Virus record (IMG/VR): IMGVR_UViG_3300029309_000340
Span: 1-24,270 of that record
DNA length: 24,270 nt
Reading direction: 5' to 3' (one strand)
From: a virus
Shown: piece after piece, positions 7,100 through 16,029 of the stretch
Numbering within the stretch: position 1 is the stretch's first letter
Layout of the letters: each line of letters opens with the position of its first letter
The notes under the pieces: model-generated
Seen by the model: the letters and a program-made list of their open reading frames with translations, nothing else
Databases searched by the model: none
What the model was told of the DNA's origin: nothing
Position numbers and translations under genes: made by a program

Positions 7100-8647
7100 A
7101 TGATTGAACATTCCTCAAAATCAAAAGGTTATTTACCTATGAAATCAGGCCCTAATATGATGGGCTTTGATATGGGTAAATCTGGTAGCTTAATGGAGAT
7201 GATGCAGAATGGTGGGCAACCTAGTCGTGGTGCGGCTATGCTTGCTCAGGCAACACAAAGACAAAGCGATATAAAAAAATTAGAAGATCAACAGAGAGCA
7301 GAAGCCAAAAGACAAAAACGTGGTGGTTTGTTTGGTAGTATTGGTGGTTTAGCTGGTGGATTGCTTGGTTCAGCCGCATTAGGTGCTCTTGGTATAAGCA
7401 CTGGTGGTTTAGGTTTGGGATTAGCCGCTGGTCTTGGAACCGCTTTAGGTAGGAGAGCAGGTGAAGGCATTGGTGCTGGTAAAACAAGAAAAGCAGACAC
7501 AGAAGGAACGGTATTTGCACAGCAGGATTTTAGAGATGTAGAACAAGCTAGCAGAGATTACACTAGAGGAATGGGTGAAAGAGCCATAGTATCCGGTTTA
7601 AAGGCAGGTCTTTCTGCTGGTTTAACTCCGGGTGGTGGTATATATGGAAAGGCAAAAAGTTTTGGAATAAGAAACATGCCAAGACAGGCATTTCAAAGAG
7701 TTGCTCCTGTTGCAACCGATGTACAAAATATAGTATCTACGCCTATGTCTGCTGACTTACCTAGTGCTATATCGGGAACAGAAGAAGCTTACTTGCAAAG
7801 TTTATCTGCAATGGATGCTTCTAACGTAGATAGCTTATCTGGTCTAATTGGTGGGGCTCAGGATTCTGCTCAGGCTTTTGCTAATAGGCCCCAAGGATTA
7901 GAGTTTTTAGGTGATTCTGCAATGGGTGTGCCATTAGAGCCTATAACATTTGCAGGAAGCTCTGGTGTAGATGCTTCAGATTCTAATCTTTTAGGCTTGG
8001 TTTATAGAAGTCAACAAGGCCCTTCTGAGTCTGGTGTTGGTTATAACAGAGGTGCTTTATTAAATGAATTGCTTTCTGCATCGCCATATCAAACCAATGT
8101 AGTCGCAGGTATGGAAGATGGTGGACTTATTGAATATCAGTACGGTGGAGGAGTTAGTGGCATACAAGGTATTTTACAGGATGCTGGTATTACCGCATCT
8201 CCAGAGCAACTAGCTTTATTTGAACAGTTTGACCCCAGTTCTTTAAATGAATTAGCATCTGGTTTACAAAGCAGTCTTCTTTCTGGAACTCAACAGTCAC
8301 AACAGCAACAAGCTGGTATGGGATTTGCTGGTTCTGGTGTGGTACAGCAACAACAGTCACAGCAAAGAGAAAGCCTTATGGGCCAACTTGAGTCTGCACA
8401 AGACAGAGCGGCTAGACAATTTGAGTCACAAACATTGGGAGAGGCGGCTAGCTTGATAAATCAAGGTGCAGAGTTTAGTGGCTTTACAGCTCCACCACCT
8501 ACAGTTTCAAGCTTACCAACGTCAGATCAAGGTGCTGTAACCTTTAATGGTGTTGGTTATGTTTGGGACAATGACTCTGGTCAGTACATTACTCAGGATC
8601 AATTTGAGCAAGGTATGAGTGAATATTATGATGATCTATATGATTAA
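7100..8647 (+). CDS. Gly-rich internal virion/ejection-type protein (515 aa)
   Basis: AAGGA lies 8 bases before the ATG. Residues 50-73 form a charged helix (RQSDIKKLEDQQRAEAKRQK). Residues 74-120 are very Gly/Ala/Leu-rich (GGLFGSIGGLAGGLLGSAALG...GLGLAAGLGTALG), like a membrane-inserting hairpin. About 120-330 is mixed; 385-440 is Gln/Ser-rich (SQQQQAGMGF...QQQQSQQRE). The C-terminus is acidic (YYDDLYD). A Gly-zipper hairpin in a mid-size protein just before a coiled-coil protein and a giant protein matches the gp14/gp15/gp16-like ejection block of T7-group phages in layout. No sequence homology to T7 gp14 is claimed. Confidence 0.68.
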   Translation: MIEHSSKSKGYLPMKSGPNMMGFDMGKSGSLMEMMQNGGQPSRGAAMLAQATQRQSDIKKLEDQQRAEAKRQKRGGLFGSIGGLAGGLLGSAALGALGISTGGLGLGLAAGLGTALGRRAGEGIGAGKTRKADTEGTVFAQQDFRDVEQASRDYTRGMGERAIVSGLKAGLSAGLTPGGGIYGKAKSFGIRNMPRQAFQRVAPVATDVQNIVSTPMSADLPSAISGTEEAYLQSLSAMDASNVDSLSGLIGGAQDSAQAFANRPQGLEFLGDSAMGVPLEPITFAGSSGVDASDSNLLGLVYRSQQGPSESGVGYNRGALLNELLSASPYQTNVVAGMEDGGLIEYQYGGGVSGIQGILQDAGITASPEQLALFEQFDPSSLNELASGLQSSLLSGTQQSQQQQAGMGFAGSGVVQQQQSQQRESLMGQLESAQDRAARQFESQTLGEAASLINQGAEFSGFTAPPPTVSSLPTSDQGAVTFNGVGYVWDNDSGQYITQDQFEQGMSEYYDDLYD

Positions 8648-8658
8648 GGACAATTACG

Positions 8659-9555
8659 ATGCCCGGACACACTAGAAGTATATATAGCAGAAGACAAAGG
8701 TTAGGCCCTACTAGGTTTGACAATCCCCTTGCAGACTTTTTAGATAGACTGCCAGATTATTTTAATCAGTATCAGCAAATGGAGCTTGCTCGTGACAGGC
8801 AAAGATTAGCAGATAAGAGATATAATGATCAGCAAGACCGTCAAAAAATGTTAGATCAGCAAAGAGAGGAGGATAGAGAGTATAGAAGAGAAATAGATTT
8901 TATAAATGCTGTTCCAGAAAGCCAAAGAGGGGCGGCTATGGCAAAGTCTTCTATTGAGAATATTAGTAGGGCTGGTGATGCTATATTAGAAAGTCAAAAT
9001 AAGTTTAATGAAATGCTCTATCCTCTTGACACGGAAAGTAGTGAATATGAAGAGAAGTTGAAGGGGGCTTTACAAAGTCCTAATCTTACGATTAATCAAA
9101 AAAAAATGGTTAATCAACAACTGAACAAGATACAAAGCAAAAGAAACTTTACAAACGCAAGGACACTTATTGATAATTTACAGGATAGTCCTGATAAAAT
9201 TGCTTTAGGTATTAGACTTGATTCTGGTGATCTTGATGGCGTGCTAAAAGAAATAAACAAAAGAGAGTCTAAGAAAAAAGAAGAACTGTCTCCTCCAGAG
9301 CAGTTTACTCAACAATTAATTAGTCAGCCTAATCAAATTGATAAGATAATAGAAAGCATAGATCAGGATTTAAACTCTGGATTAAGGAAAAGAAAGAACC
9401 TTCCACCATTAACTCCTGATCAAATTAAACAACGAATTGAATTAAGAAGGAATCTTGTTAATAGTAGGTTTGATTTAATTCAGCCTTTAATACAAGGATT
9501 TGCTCCTCCTGAAAGCACTATTGTTCAAGATAAATTTTTACCAGATTTTGACTAA
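8659..9555 (+). CDS. Coiled-coil virion protein (298 aa), probable internal/ejection component
   Basis: AAGGA lies about 8 bases upstream of the ATG. The N-terminus is basic (MPGHTRSIYSRRQRLGPTRF). Residues 35-80 are a very charged Gln/Arg/Asp helix (QYQQMELARDRQRLADKRYNDQQDRQKM...), and helical stretches continue to the end. There is no membrane segment. The middle position between the Gly-rich 515-aa and the 1715-aa proteins suggests a second ejection-block component (analogous to gp15 by order only). The stop is 2 bases before the next ATG. Confidence 0.68.
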   Translation: MPGHTRSIYSRRQRLGPTRFDNPLADFLDRLPDYFNQYQQMELARDRQRLADKRYNDQQDRQKMLDQQREEDREYRREIDFINAVPESQRGAAMAKSSIENISRAGDAILESQNKFNEMLYPLDTESSEYEEKLKGALQSPNLTINQKKMVNQQLNKIQSKRNFTNARTLIDNLQDSPDKIALGIRLDSGDLDGVLKEINKRESKKKEELSPPEQFTQQLISQPNQIDKIIESIDQDLNSGLRKRKNLPPLTPDQIKQRIELRRNLVNSRFDLIQPLIQGFAPPESTIVQDKFLPDFD

Positions 9556-9557
9556 AA

Positions 9558-12500
9558 ATGTCACAAAGGCATATAAAATCACTATATGATACTGCAATTA
9601 AGGAATACCCAGAGAACACAAACTTTGGAACTTTAGATGAATTTTATGAAAAGATACAAGACCCCGCAAAGAGTAAAATATTATATGATGGCTTAACTCG
9701 AAAAGGCTATACAAACTTAGGTAGTTACGAATCTTTTCAAACAAAAATATCCAGTAAAGCTCCAGAGATAACAGCAGATTCTGTTCTTGTTATCCCTGAA
9801 GAGGTTGAAGCCCCAACAGAAACAAACCTTCAAAAAATAATGAGAGCACTAGAGGAAGGTCGTGACAATCCTCAGTTTATTATGAGTGCAATGAAGGATA
9901 ATGATCCTATAAAAAGGCTTAATGAATCCATATCAAAGATGCCTAAGTTTGCAGGGTTGATTCCAACAGATCAAATAACTGGCCTGCCTAGAGTACAACC
10001 ACCACCTACAGAATTTAGAAAGAAGTATGATGCATTAGATGATGATGGTAAGTATGCCTTATATAAGTCTGAAGTTGTTAAAAGAAAAAGAGAAAAAAAC
10101 ATTAGTGAAAGAGATGCATGGAAAGAGGTGTATAAAGAGACAGGCAAAACACCTCCGGGTCTTTTAGACCTAGCCTTAGAAAAATCTATTGCGGGTGGCG
10201 TATTAAGATTGTTTGGTAGGGATATAGGTTTTGACATTAAAGACTATCCAGAGAGAGAAGAAACGCTTTCCTTAGATGCCTTAGAAGATTTTGCAACGGG
10301 TGCTTTATCTTTGGTGATGCCAGTAGATGCTTTGTTGTTTGCTTTTGGCGGTGGTGTTGGTGCTAGAGCAGGATTAAAAGGTGTTAACGCTGTTAAGAGT
10401 CAGGTAAAGCAAATAGGCAAGTTTGCTGATGAAGTTGCTTTAAAAATATCTAAGTCAAAAAAGATACCATTGCCACAGGCAAGGGTAATTACAAAAAATG
10501 CAGTTAGTAGGATTACAGGTGGTGCTGGAGGGTTTGGTGCTTTTGATGCCGGTAGAAACATAGTAGACCAGATTGAGCTCACAGGAGAGGTTGACGTTGT
10601 AGAAGCTACTAAAGCTTTTGCAAAGGGTGTTGTAACTGGAGGAACAGTAGGTGTTCTTGGTGCGGCTGGTTCTTATGCTGGTGGAAAACCTGCTGAATTT
10701 GTTTCTGAAGTTTTTGGTCTTGGAACTGTAGGGCCTTTATTGGAGGGTGAGCTAAAGATTACTGGAGAAGAAGGTGTTATTGAAAGTAAGGAAGCAAGAG
10801 ATAGATATTTTCGTGGTTTGGTAGATGCCTCTGGAACTATCGTTGGTTTGCGACTACTAAAACAATTGAAGCCAAGGCAACAAAAAGTTATTCAAGAAAG
10901 AATAGCAGAAGAAATAAGAGTCCGTGCTGAAGAAACAGGTCAGTCTGAAGTAAAGATTGCTAACGAAATACAAGGTGAATTAAAAACTGCTGTTCAGCTA
11001 GCAATGGAAGGGAAGTCTCCAGAGAAAATAAGCAACATAGAAAAGAGAGAATCTTTTGGAAAGAATAGAGAAAGACTTAAAGAAACAGTTGAGAGAACTT
11101 TTGATAGGGTAAATAAAGAGGTAAAAGAATTAGCAAAAGATATGGATGCTTTGGAAAAGGCAGGGACTGAACAGTCTATAATGGATCAATATCAGAACAG
11201 AATAGACCGTAAAATAGAGTTTCAAAATATGTTAGCTGAGGATTTAAATATAATTACACCTAGACAAGTTAGAGAAGACGGAGTTGCCAACCCTCAGAAT
11301 GTGCAGACTGGGCCACTTCTTTTGCCTCCTAAATATGAATCTCCTATAAAAATACAAACTGTTTACAGGACTAAAGAAGATGCTAAGACAATTTTAGCAG
11401 AGCTTGACAGGAAAGCAATAGAGGCAGAAAAAAGATCGAAAGAACAAGAGATTGCAAAAGATAGGGCTTTACAAAAAGGGTATGAGCCTTTATTTCCTTC
11501 AACTAATATTCCTAAAATTTTTGGTGCAGAAAGATTGCTGGTAAATCCGTCCTCTCCTAGATCAACTGAGAATTTATCTATTGCCTTTCATCCTCCAAAG
11601 CTAGGTAAAATGCAGAATGCAGAGTTGCTTAAAAAGCAAGCCGCAGAAAAAAATAAATCAAGCAGAGTACCTGTTCAACAATTACCACCTGAAAAAAAGT
11701 TAGAAGGATACCAGTTACAAAAAGAATTTAGTGACTTAACAGAGACTCTTAGGGTAAATGAAAATAGGCTTTCTTCTGAAAACTTAACACAAAGAGAAAA
11801 GTTAAACATTGAAAGGTCAAACGAAAGAGTCAAAGATTTAATTTCAGAAGCTCAAGAAAGTGCAAATTCAAAAGGTATTGAATTGCAAATTTTTATGGGT
11901 ATCCCTACTCCTAAAATATTAAAAGATTTATTTGGATCATCTAAGAACAAACCAAAGAGTTTATTGGCTCCTGATATAAATAAAAAATATGAAAATGCTA
12001 TAAAAAGATTAAATGAAAAGTTACCTGAAGAAACTCCTCAAATCGATCCCAAGCAAAAACCAGAGTTTGTATCAGAAGCTAAATACAGAAATAACATTAT
12101 AGACCCAACATTTTTTGCCACTGATATGGTGAACAGAATTCGATTTAGCGGAGGACAAACAGCAACAAGGATATCTGATCTAGCTAGGCAAGCAATAGAC
12201 ATTAAGAAAACAGTAAGTGGTCAACTGTCAGAAGTCGTTTTTCCTGCACAAAAGATCATGGGTTCATCTCCTTTCTCAAAAGACGGTAGAGCGGTTTTTA
12301 ATTTATCTGAACTTAAAAAAGTAAATATAAATGGTCAGGAAGTGTATCAAAACAAAATGCTTTCTGGTATAGAGGGTATGGATGTTTTTAAGTACAATAA
12401 AAATGAAATGAAAATAATAGAGCTTGCTAGGGATGTTATTGAAGCTAGGGGCAAGCAAATGGAAAGAGCTGGGTTGGTACAGCAAAAGCCAGATGGTTCA

Positions 12501-14705
12501 ATAGAACCTTTTAAAGTCTTGGGAAGAAATATAGCACCAAGAATAATGAGCCCTGAATTTTATAGTATACTTGAATTACCAGTAAGTCATCCTCATTTTA
12601 AAATATTAATTAAGGAGTGGGCAAAGGCAAATCCCGGCAATTCATATGAAGACATAAAGGCGTACTTTGAATCTCAGGCAAAAAACTTTAAAGGAGAAAG
12701 GGGTCAGGGTGAAGCAGGTTACCCAACCAGAACAACCCAAGCAGAACATAGCAGGATATGGAGTAATGTCCCTCATGCAATAAAAATTGAAGGTGAAGTT
12801 GTTCCAATGGTTGAACACAGACCTTTTCAATACATTAGTAGGTTAGCTGAAACAGGATCTGCTAGAATTGGAGTTGTTAAAACATTTGGTCAAGAGCTCA
12901 ATAATACTAGTGTCGTTGAGGATTTAAAACTTCAATTTGAAAGAGAGGGTGGTAATCCTCAATTAGTACATGACTTAGTAAAATCTATTAGCGGTGTTCC
13001 TGTTGAGCCTCCTTTAATTGTTGGCAGAAATTATGCCTACTCCAACATGGCAAGAGCTCAAAGAGGACTTGGTATTGGTGTTGATTTTATGAAGAACTCT
13101 GCACTTTCAATTTCTTTTTTTACGAATACATTTGAACCCCTTGGAAACGTAAGAAAACATGCCGGGATGCCGGGAATGTTGAAATCGATATTTAATATAA
13201 CCACTAATCCAAAAGCTGTTACAGAATTTTTAAGGTTGCAAGGTGCTATAACATCAGAAGTAAGAAACTTTTCTATAGATAGGAGTAGACCTTTTGAGTC
13301 TTTAGGTAATGCGGTATCAGATTTTCAAAGAAGGTTATTTGGCTTTCAATATGCAAATGAGTTTCAAGAGGTATTAGCGGCTCAAGTTTACAAGGACAAA
13401 ATAAATAATAAATTTAAACAAGGGAAAGGAACTTCAAAAGATGCTTTATTGCTTAGAGAATTAGATTTTACAAGAGATCAAGCTGAGGCAATAATAAAAG
13501 GAACAGCACCTCAAGAGCTATATGATGCCGTAATTAGAACAGCCGCCTCTAAGCTTACAGGTGGTGCTCAAGCTAGAGGGGAGCAGTCTAGATTGGAGCA
13601 AAATAAATATTATAAAGCAGGTATTAAGTTTGATCAATACGCACAGACAAAACTTAGATCTCTTGTTAGAAGTATGCTTACTTATAAAGAAGCTATTAAA
13701 GAGGGTGCTAAGGAAGGAGATTATAAGAAGTGGGTTGATGCAAACAGATTAATGGCTAGTGAAATATTAGGAACTGCAATATCTGGTATGACCACTCAAA
13801 TTTTGCTATCATTAATTTATGGAGGTACAGATAATTTAAGAATAAAATTTAATGAAATAACAGGTGAAGAGCCTGTAGATGTAGACCTACCCGTTATTGG
13901 TAAAGTTCCAATACCTCAACTAGAAACTCAACAAGTAGAGGTTCCCGTTATAGGTGAAACTACATTGCCAACTGGCAGGTCTTTAAAAACATTAGCTGAT
14001 TTTGCTGTAGAATCTTATGTCTATTCTGCTTTTGCCGGTGTTTATGGCAGTCTTTTGCAATCAACGTCAGAAGGTAAATTAATGCAAAATCCTTTAGAGT
14101 TGTCTTTTCCTGTTCAGGTTTTAGAGGAAGGGATAAAAGCTTATAAAGGAGAAAAAGGAAGATATGCTTATAAAGAAGCAGATGAAAGATTTTATGAGGC
14201 AATTAAAAGATTTTTTCCTGTTAATAGATTTGCAAGAACAGTAGCAGTTGCTACAGGATTTGGAAATCCACAAGCACAAAAAAACGACAACGCTATTAGG
14301 GCTTATTACAGATGGAAGTTTAAAAATAAATACGGTGGCAGGTATAGCGGTAACTTAGATGAAGATATTAAAAATTTTAGAAAAAATATGTCTAGTGCTT
14401 ATGAAGTAATAAAAAACAGTAAAGACCCCCTAGGAACTGATGCCGAAATAGCTAATGACTTTGTAGAAAAAGCCTTGAATGTCAAGGGAAAAAGTCAGAG
14501 CAGTGCGATATCATCTATAAGGGCTAGAATGTTTCTAAGTAAATCAAAAATAGCACCGGGAAAAGATTTTGAAACTGAAGAAGAAAGAAGAGAAGATTTA
14601 AAAAGAACTATAGGAATACAGGCTTACGAAGTATTAGAAGCCCACGACAGAAGGCTAGAAGATTATATAGAATACGATATTAAAACAATGTTTAAAGATT
14701 ATTAA
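9558..14705 (+). CDS. Giant internal virion protein (1715 aa), gp16-like by size and position
   Basis: The start at 9558 has no clear Shine-Dalgarno but lies 2 bases after the previous stop, so it is probably coupled. Residues 8-65 hold two copies of a short module: LYD, then 'GTLDEFYEKIQD' and 'GSYESFQTKISS'. This module recurs at the start of very large phage proteins. Residues about 246-266 (ATGALSLVMPVDALLFAFGGG), 320-332 and 355-376 are Gly-rich hydrophobic patches. A long charged helical region fills 380-800. A last hydrophobic patch lies near 1400-1420 (GTAISGMTTQILLSLIYGG), and the C-terminus is Lys/Arg/Glu-rich. It is larger than T7 gp16 (about 1300 aa). I see no convincing lytic transglycosylase motif. 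It ends in a 4-base overlap with the opposing gene. Confidence 0.72.
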   Translation: MSQRHIKSLYDTAIKEYPENTNFGTLDEFYEKIQDPAKSKILYDGLTRKGYTNLGSYESFQTKISSKAPEITADSVLVIPEEVEAPTETNLQKIMRALEEGRDNPQFIMSAMKDNDPIKRLNESISKMPKFAGLIPTDQITGLPRVQPPPTEFRKKYDALDDDGKYALYKSEVVKRKREKNISERDAWKEVYKETGKTPPGLLDLALEKSIAGGVLRLFGRDIGFDIKDYPEREETLSLDALEDFATGALSLVMPVDALLFAFGGGVGARAGLKGVNAVKSQVKQIGKFADEVALKISKSKKIPLPQARVITKNAVSRITGGAGGFGAFDAGRNIVDQIELTGEVDVVEATKAFAKGVVTGGTVGVLGAAGSYAGGKPAEFVSEVFGLGTVGPLLEGELKITGEEGVIESKEARDRYFRGLVDASGTIVGLRLLKQLKPRQQKVIQERIAEEIRVRAEETGQSEVKIANEIQGELKTAVQLAMEGKSPEKISNIEKRESFGKNRERLKETVERTFDRVNKEVKELAKDMDALEKAGTEQSIMDQYQNRIDRKIEFQNMLAEDLNIITPRQVREDGVANPQNVQTGPLLLPPKYESPIKIQTVYRTKEDAKTILAELDRKAIEAEKRSKEQEIAKDRALQKGYEPLFPSTNIPKIFGAERLLVNPSSPRSTENLSIAFHPPKLGKMQNAELLKKQAAEKNKSSRVPVQQLPPEKKLEGYQLQKEFSDLTETLRVNENRLSSENLTQREKLNIERSNERVKDLISEAQESANSKGIELQIFMGIPTPKILKDLFGSSKNKPKSLLAPDINKKYENAIKRLNEKLPEETPQIDPKQKPEFVSEAKYRNNIIDPTFFATDMVNRIRFSGGQTATRISDLARQAIDIKKTVSGQLSEVVFPAQKIMGSSPFSKDGRAVFNLSELKKVNINGQEVYQNKMLSGIEGMDVFKYNKNEMKIIELARDVIEARGKQMERAGLVQQKPDGSIEPFKVLGRNIAPRIMSPEFYSILELPVSHPHFKILIKEWAKANPGNSYEDIKAYFESQAKNFKGERGQGEAGYPTRTTQAEHSRIWSNVPHAIKIEGEVVPMVEHRPFQYISRLAETGSARIGVVKTFGQELNNTSVVEDLKLQFEREGGNPQLVHDLVKSISGVPVEPPLIVGRNYAYSNMARAQRGLGIGVDFMKNSALSISFFTNTFEPLGNVRKHAGMPGMLKSIFNITTNPKAVTEFLRLQGAITSEVRNFSIDRSRPFESLGNAVSDFQRRLFGFQYANEFQEVLAAQVYKDKINNKFKQGKGTSKDALLLRELDFTRDQAEAIIKGTAPQELYDAVIRTAASKLTGGAQARGEQSRLEQNKYYKAGIKFDQYAQTKLRSLVRSMLTYKEAIKEGAKEGDYKKWVDANRLMASEILGTAISGMTTQILLSLIYGGTDNLRIKFNEITGEEPVDVDLPVIGKVPIPQLETQQVEVPVIGETTLPTGRSLKTLADFAVESYVYSAFAGVYGSLLQSTSEGKLMQNPLELSFPVQVLEEGIKAYKGEKGRYAYKEADERFYEAIKRFFPVNRFARTVAVATGFGNPQAQKNDNAIRAYYRWKFKNKYGGRYSGNLDEDIKNFRKNMSSAYEVIKNSKDPLGTDAEIANDFVEKALNVKGKSQSSAISSIRARMFLSKSKIAPGKDFETEEERREDLKRTIGIQAYEVLEAHDRRLEDYIEYDIKTMFKDY

Positions 14706-14899
14706 TCCTGTGCATAAAGCAACGTTTCTTCTGCAAATTCTGGAAACCCATGCTTCTCCCAAAATTTAGCCAATCTTTCGTAATATACTTTTGTTGTAAT
14801 ACGTTTCTTTTTTAAATCTTTAATGATTACCATAAACTCAGAAACCAGTTCAGGTTCCATAGATTGTTCTTCTACTGGAAAGTCATCCATTATATCCAT
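14702..14899 (-). CDS. Small acidic protein (65 aa), last gene of the early arm
   Basis: The start overlaps the stop of the upstream gene by one base (TAATG). The N-terminal third is acidic (MDIMDDFPVEEQSMEPELVSEF). Two helices follow, with a basic turn (KDLKKKRITTKVYYERLAKFWEKHGFPEFAEE). No family is recognised; helix-turn-helix-like spacing is possible but not convincing. Its TAA lies inside the same TTAA as the stop of the opposing 1715-aa gene, so the two arms physically overlap. Confidence 0.65.
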   Translation of the reverse strand: MDIMDDFPVEEQSMEPELVSEFMVIIKDLKKKRITTKVYYERLAKFWEKHGFPEFAEETLLYAQD

Positions 14900-15201
14900 T
14901 ACTTACTACTCCTTATTTGTATAGAAAAAAGTTCTTCTTTCTTTTTCTTTGTATATGTAGACCTTTGACTCTTTGTCATCTTCAACCAACAGTCTGGAAG
15001 TGAAGAAACTTGAGTGTCATAACTACCTGCAACACCACAAAATTTTCTAAGTTGGTCATCATTTTTCTGCTTTTGTGGATTAAAATACGATTTACCGCAA
15101 AAACCACAGGTTCTATTGGTTTTACTGCAAATTTCAAACATTGCCTCTAAAAAACCCCCTCTAATCTCACGATTACGGCTGTAAAATAAATTATTGGACA
15201 T
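14899..15201 (-). CDS. Cys-rich small protein (100 aa), possible zinc binding
   Basis: C32-x2-C35 (CGFCGKSYF) is a zinc-knuckle-like half. C25, C55 (KFCGVAG) and C71 (PDCW) are possible further ligands, but the spacing is not a standard ribbon. The C-terminus is basic (KMTKSQRSTYTKKKKEE). Only a weak AGG lies upstream of the ATG. A GC hairpin at 15233-15248 separates it from the preceding gene. Its role is unknown; the Cys and basic content suggest nucleic-acid contact, as inference. Confidence 0.62.
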   Translation of the reverse strand: MSNNLFYSRNREIRGGFLEAMFEICSKTNRTCGFCGKSYFNPQKQKNDDQLRKFCGVAGSYDTQVSSLPDCWLKMTKSQRSTYTKKKKEELFSIQIRSSK

Positions 15202-15232
15202 AAGTATCGCCTAAATAAAAACTATTGAATAA

Positions 15233-15248
15233 GGGGGCCGTAGCCCCC
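15233..15248 (-). terminator. GC-rich intercistronic hairpin, weak terminator candidate
   Basis: GGGGGC (15233-15238) and GCCCCC (15243-15248) pair perfectly around the loop CGTA. The outer AATA/TATT can extend the stem after one mismatch. It begins 17 bases after the stop of the 69-aa gene at 15265. On the - strand the hairpin is followed by TTATTCAATAG and, later, TTTTTATTT, so the U-tract is poor. It may be a leaky terminator or an mRNA-stabilising stem; the next genes continue in the same direction. Confidence 0.55.
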
Positions 15249-15264
15249 CTATTATTAACAAGAC

Positions 15265-15474
15265 CTAAAATGGCGTTTTTTTCTTGTACTCTTCCTTAAA
15301 CTGACCAGAAAGATACCTATCTCCCTTATCGGTTTCGTTAATCCAAAGAGAAAAATCTTTCTTCTCTCCGTTTACCATACCGTTGCCAGTGTAGTCAGGC
15401 TTTTTATCGCCGTCTTTTTTGTACTTGTTTTTCCACAGCGTAAAGCTGTTGTCTTTTATTTTGTATTCGGCCAT
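15265..15474 (-). CDS. Small conserved-type phage protein (69 aa)
   Basis: AGGAGG lies 4 bases before the ATG. Pattern: MAEYKIKDNSFTLWKNKYK, a charged linker, PDYTGNGMVNGEKKDFSLWIN, then DRYLSGQFKEEYKKK. The 'N-x-x-x-L-[FW]-[KN]-N ... PDYTG-x-x-[MV]-[NI]-G-x-x-x-x-x-x-W-[IV]-[NE]' layout recurs in small phage proteins of unknown function. It looks like a five-stranded, OB-like beta protein. A nucleic-acid binding role is possible because it follows recombination genes, but that is inference. Confidence 0.7.
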   Translation of the reverse strand: MAEYKIKDNSFTLWKNKYKKDGDKKPDYTGNGMVNGEKKDFSLWINETDKGDRYLSGQFKEEYKKKTPF

Positions 15475-15497
15475 TTTGCCTCCTAGTTATGGGCAAC

Positions 15498-15707
15498 CTA
15501 ATTCATTACCTTTTTTAGCCAACCGAGAGACTTTACACTGTCATTCTCTTTGTAAGAATCAGGTCGCCCTGTTTTGTTATTCAATCTTGTTTGAAGCTCT
15601 ACCATTCTTTTATAAGTTGATCCGTTTGGTGAGACTCTACCTTCTTTAATAATTTTTTTGTAATATGTAACCATACTTTTTGCCCCCATCAATTTATTGT
15701 TCTTCAT
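15498..15707 (-). CDS. Small basic protein (69 aa), unknown
   Basis: AAGGAG lies 7 bases before the ATG, which sits inside the 3' end of the upstream gene (14-base overlap). The protein is Lys/Arg-rich and helical (SMVTYYKKIIKEGRVSPNGSTYKRMVELQTRLNNKTGR), with no Cys and no membrane segment. The high charge and position after a resolvase-like gene hint at a DNA-associated role. No family is recognised. Confidence 0.68.
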   Translation of the reverse strand: MKNNKLMGAKSMVTYYKKIIKEGRVSPNGSTYKRMVELQTRLNNKTGRPDSYKENDSVKSLGWLKKVMN

Positions 15708-16029
15708 TTGCCATCTCCTTCATTATAGATAATGTGTTAATAAAATATTCATAGTCTAATACAATGTAAGGCTTGCCACGATCTTCACGAATTACTACAC
15801 CGTGCTCTTGTTTCTCTGGCTTCATCCACATTGCTATTTGTTTTCTTCTTTTGCATCCAAAGTATTGACCTTCTATTTCTATATCTCCTTGCTCGTGCTG
15901 TGCACCGCCTCGGTCTCTGTTAAAAGCTTCGAGCCCTGCTTCTTTCGCCATTCGTACTGCTTGTCTCTGTAACTCTGCACCACGTTGCCTTGCTCTTCTA
16001 CCACGCCTTACGTTTTTAGGATTTTTCAT
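15694..16029 (-). CDS. PD-(D/E)XK Holliday-junction-resolvase-like protein (111 aa), atypical active site
   Basis: The ATG makes an ATGA overlap with the upstream gene. The sequence follows the small Hjc/phage resolvase-type layout: Arg-rich start, RGAELQRQA (E19), RDRGGAQHEQGDIEI (D49), YFGCKRRKQIAMWM (K60), then a beta strand near the C-terminus (KPYIVLDYEYFIN). In this fold D ... E-x-K carries catalysis. Here the E position (two before K60) is Gly58, codon GGA, one base from GAA. E51, E53 or the downstream residues might replace it, or the enzyme may be inactive. It lies in a cluster with two other nuclease-fold proteins. Assignment is by motif reading only. Confidence 0.68.
   Translation of the reverse strand: MKNPKNVRRGRRARQRGAELQRQAVRMAKEAGLEAFNRDRGGAQHEQGDIEIEGQYFGCKRRKQIAMWMKPEKQEHGVVIREDRGKPYIVLDYEYFINTLSIMKEMANEEQ

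Noticed and set aside
7064-7108. 14-codon ORF in the gap before 7100
   Set aside because: Starts at the ATGA of the preceding stop but is too short and has no independent support; it may only re-initiate ribosomes.
7236-7520. Antisense ORFs opposite the Gly-rich 515-aa gene
   Set aside because: Low-complexity shadow of Gly/Ala codons with no ribosome site; two antisense frames are open for the same reason.
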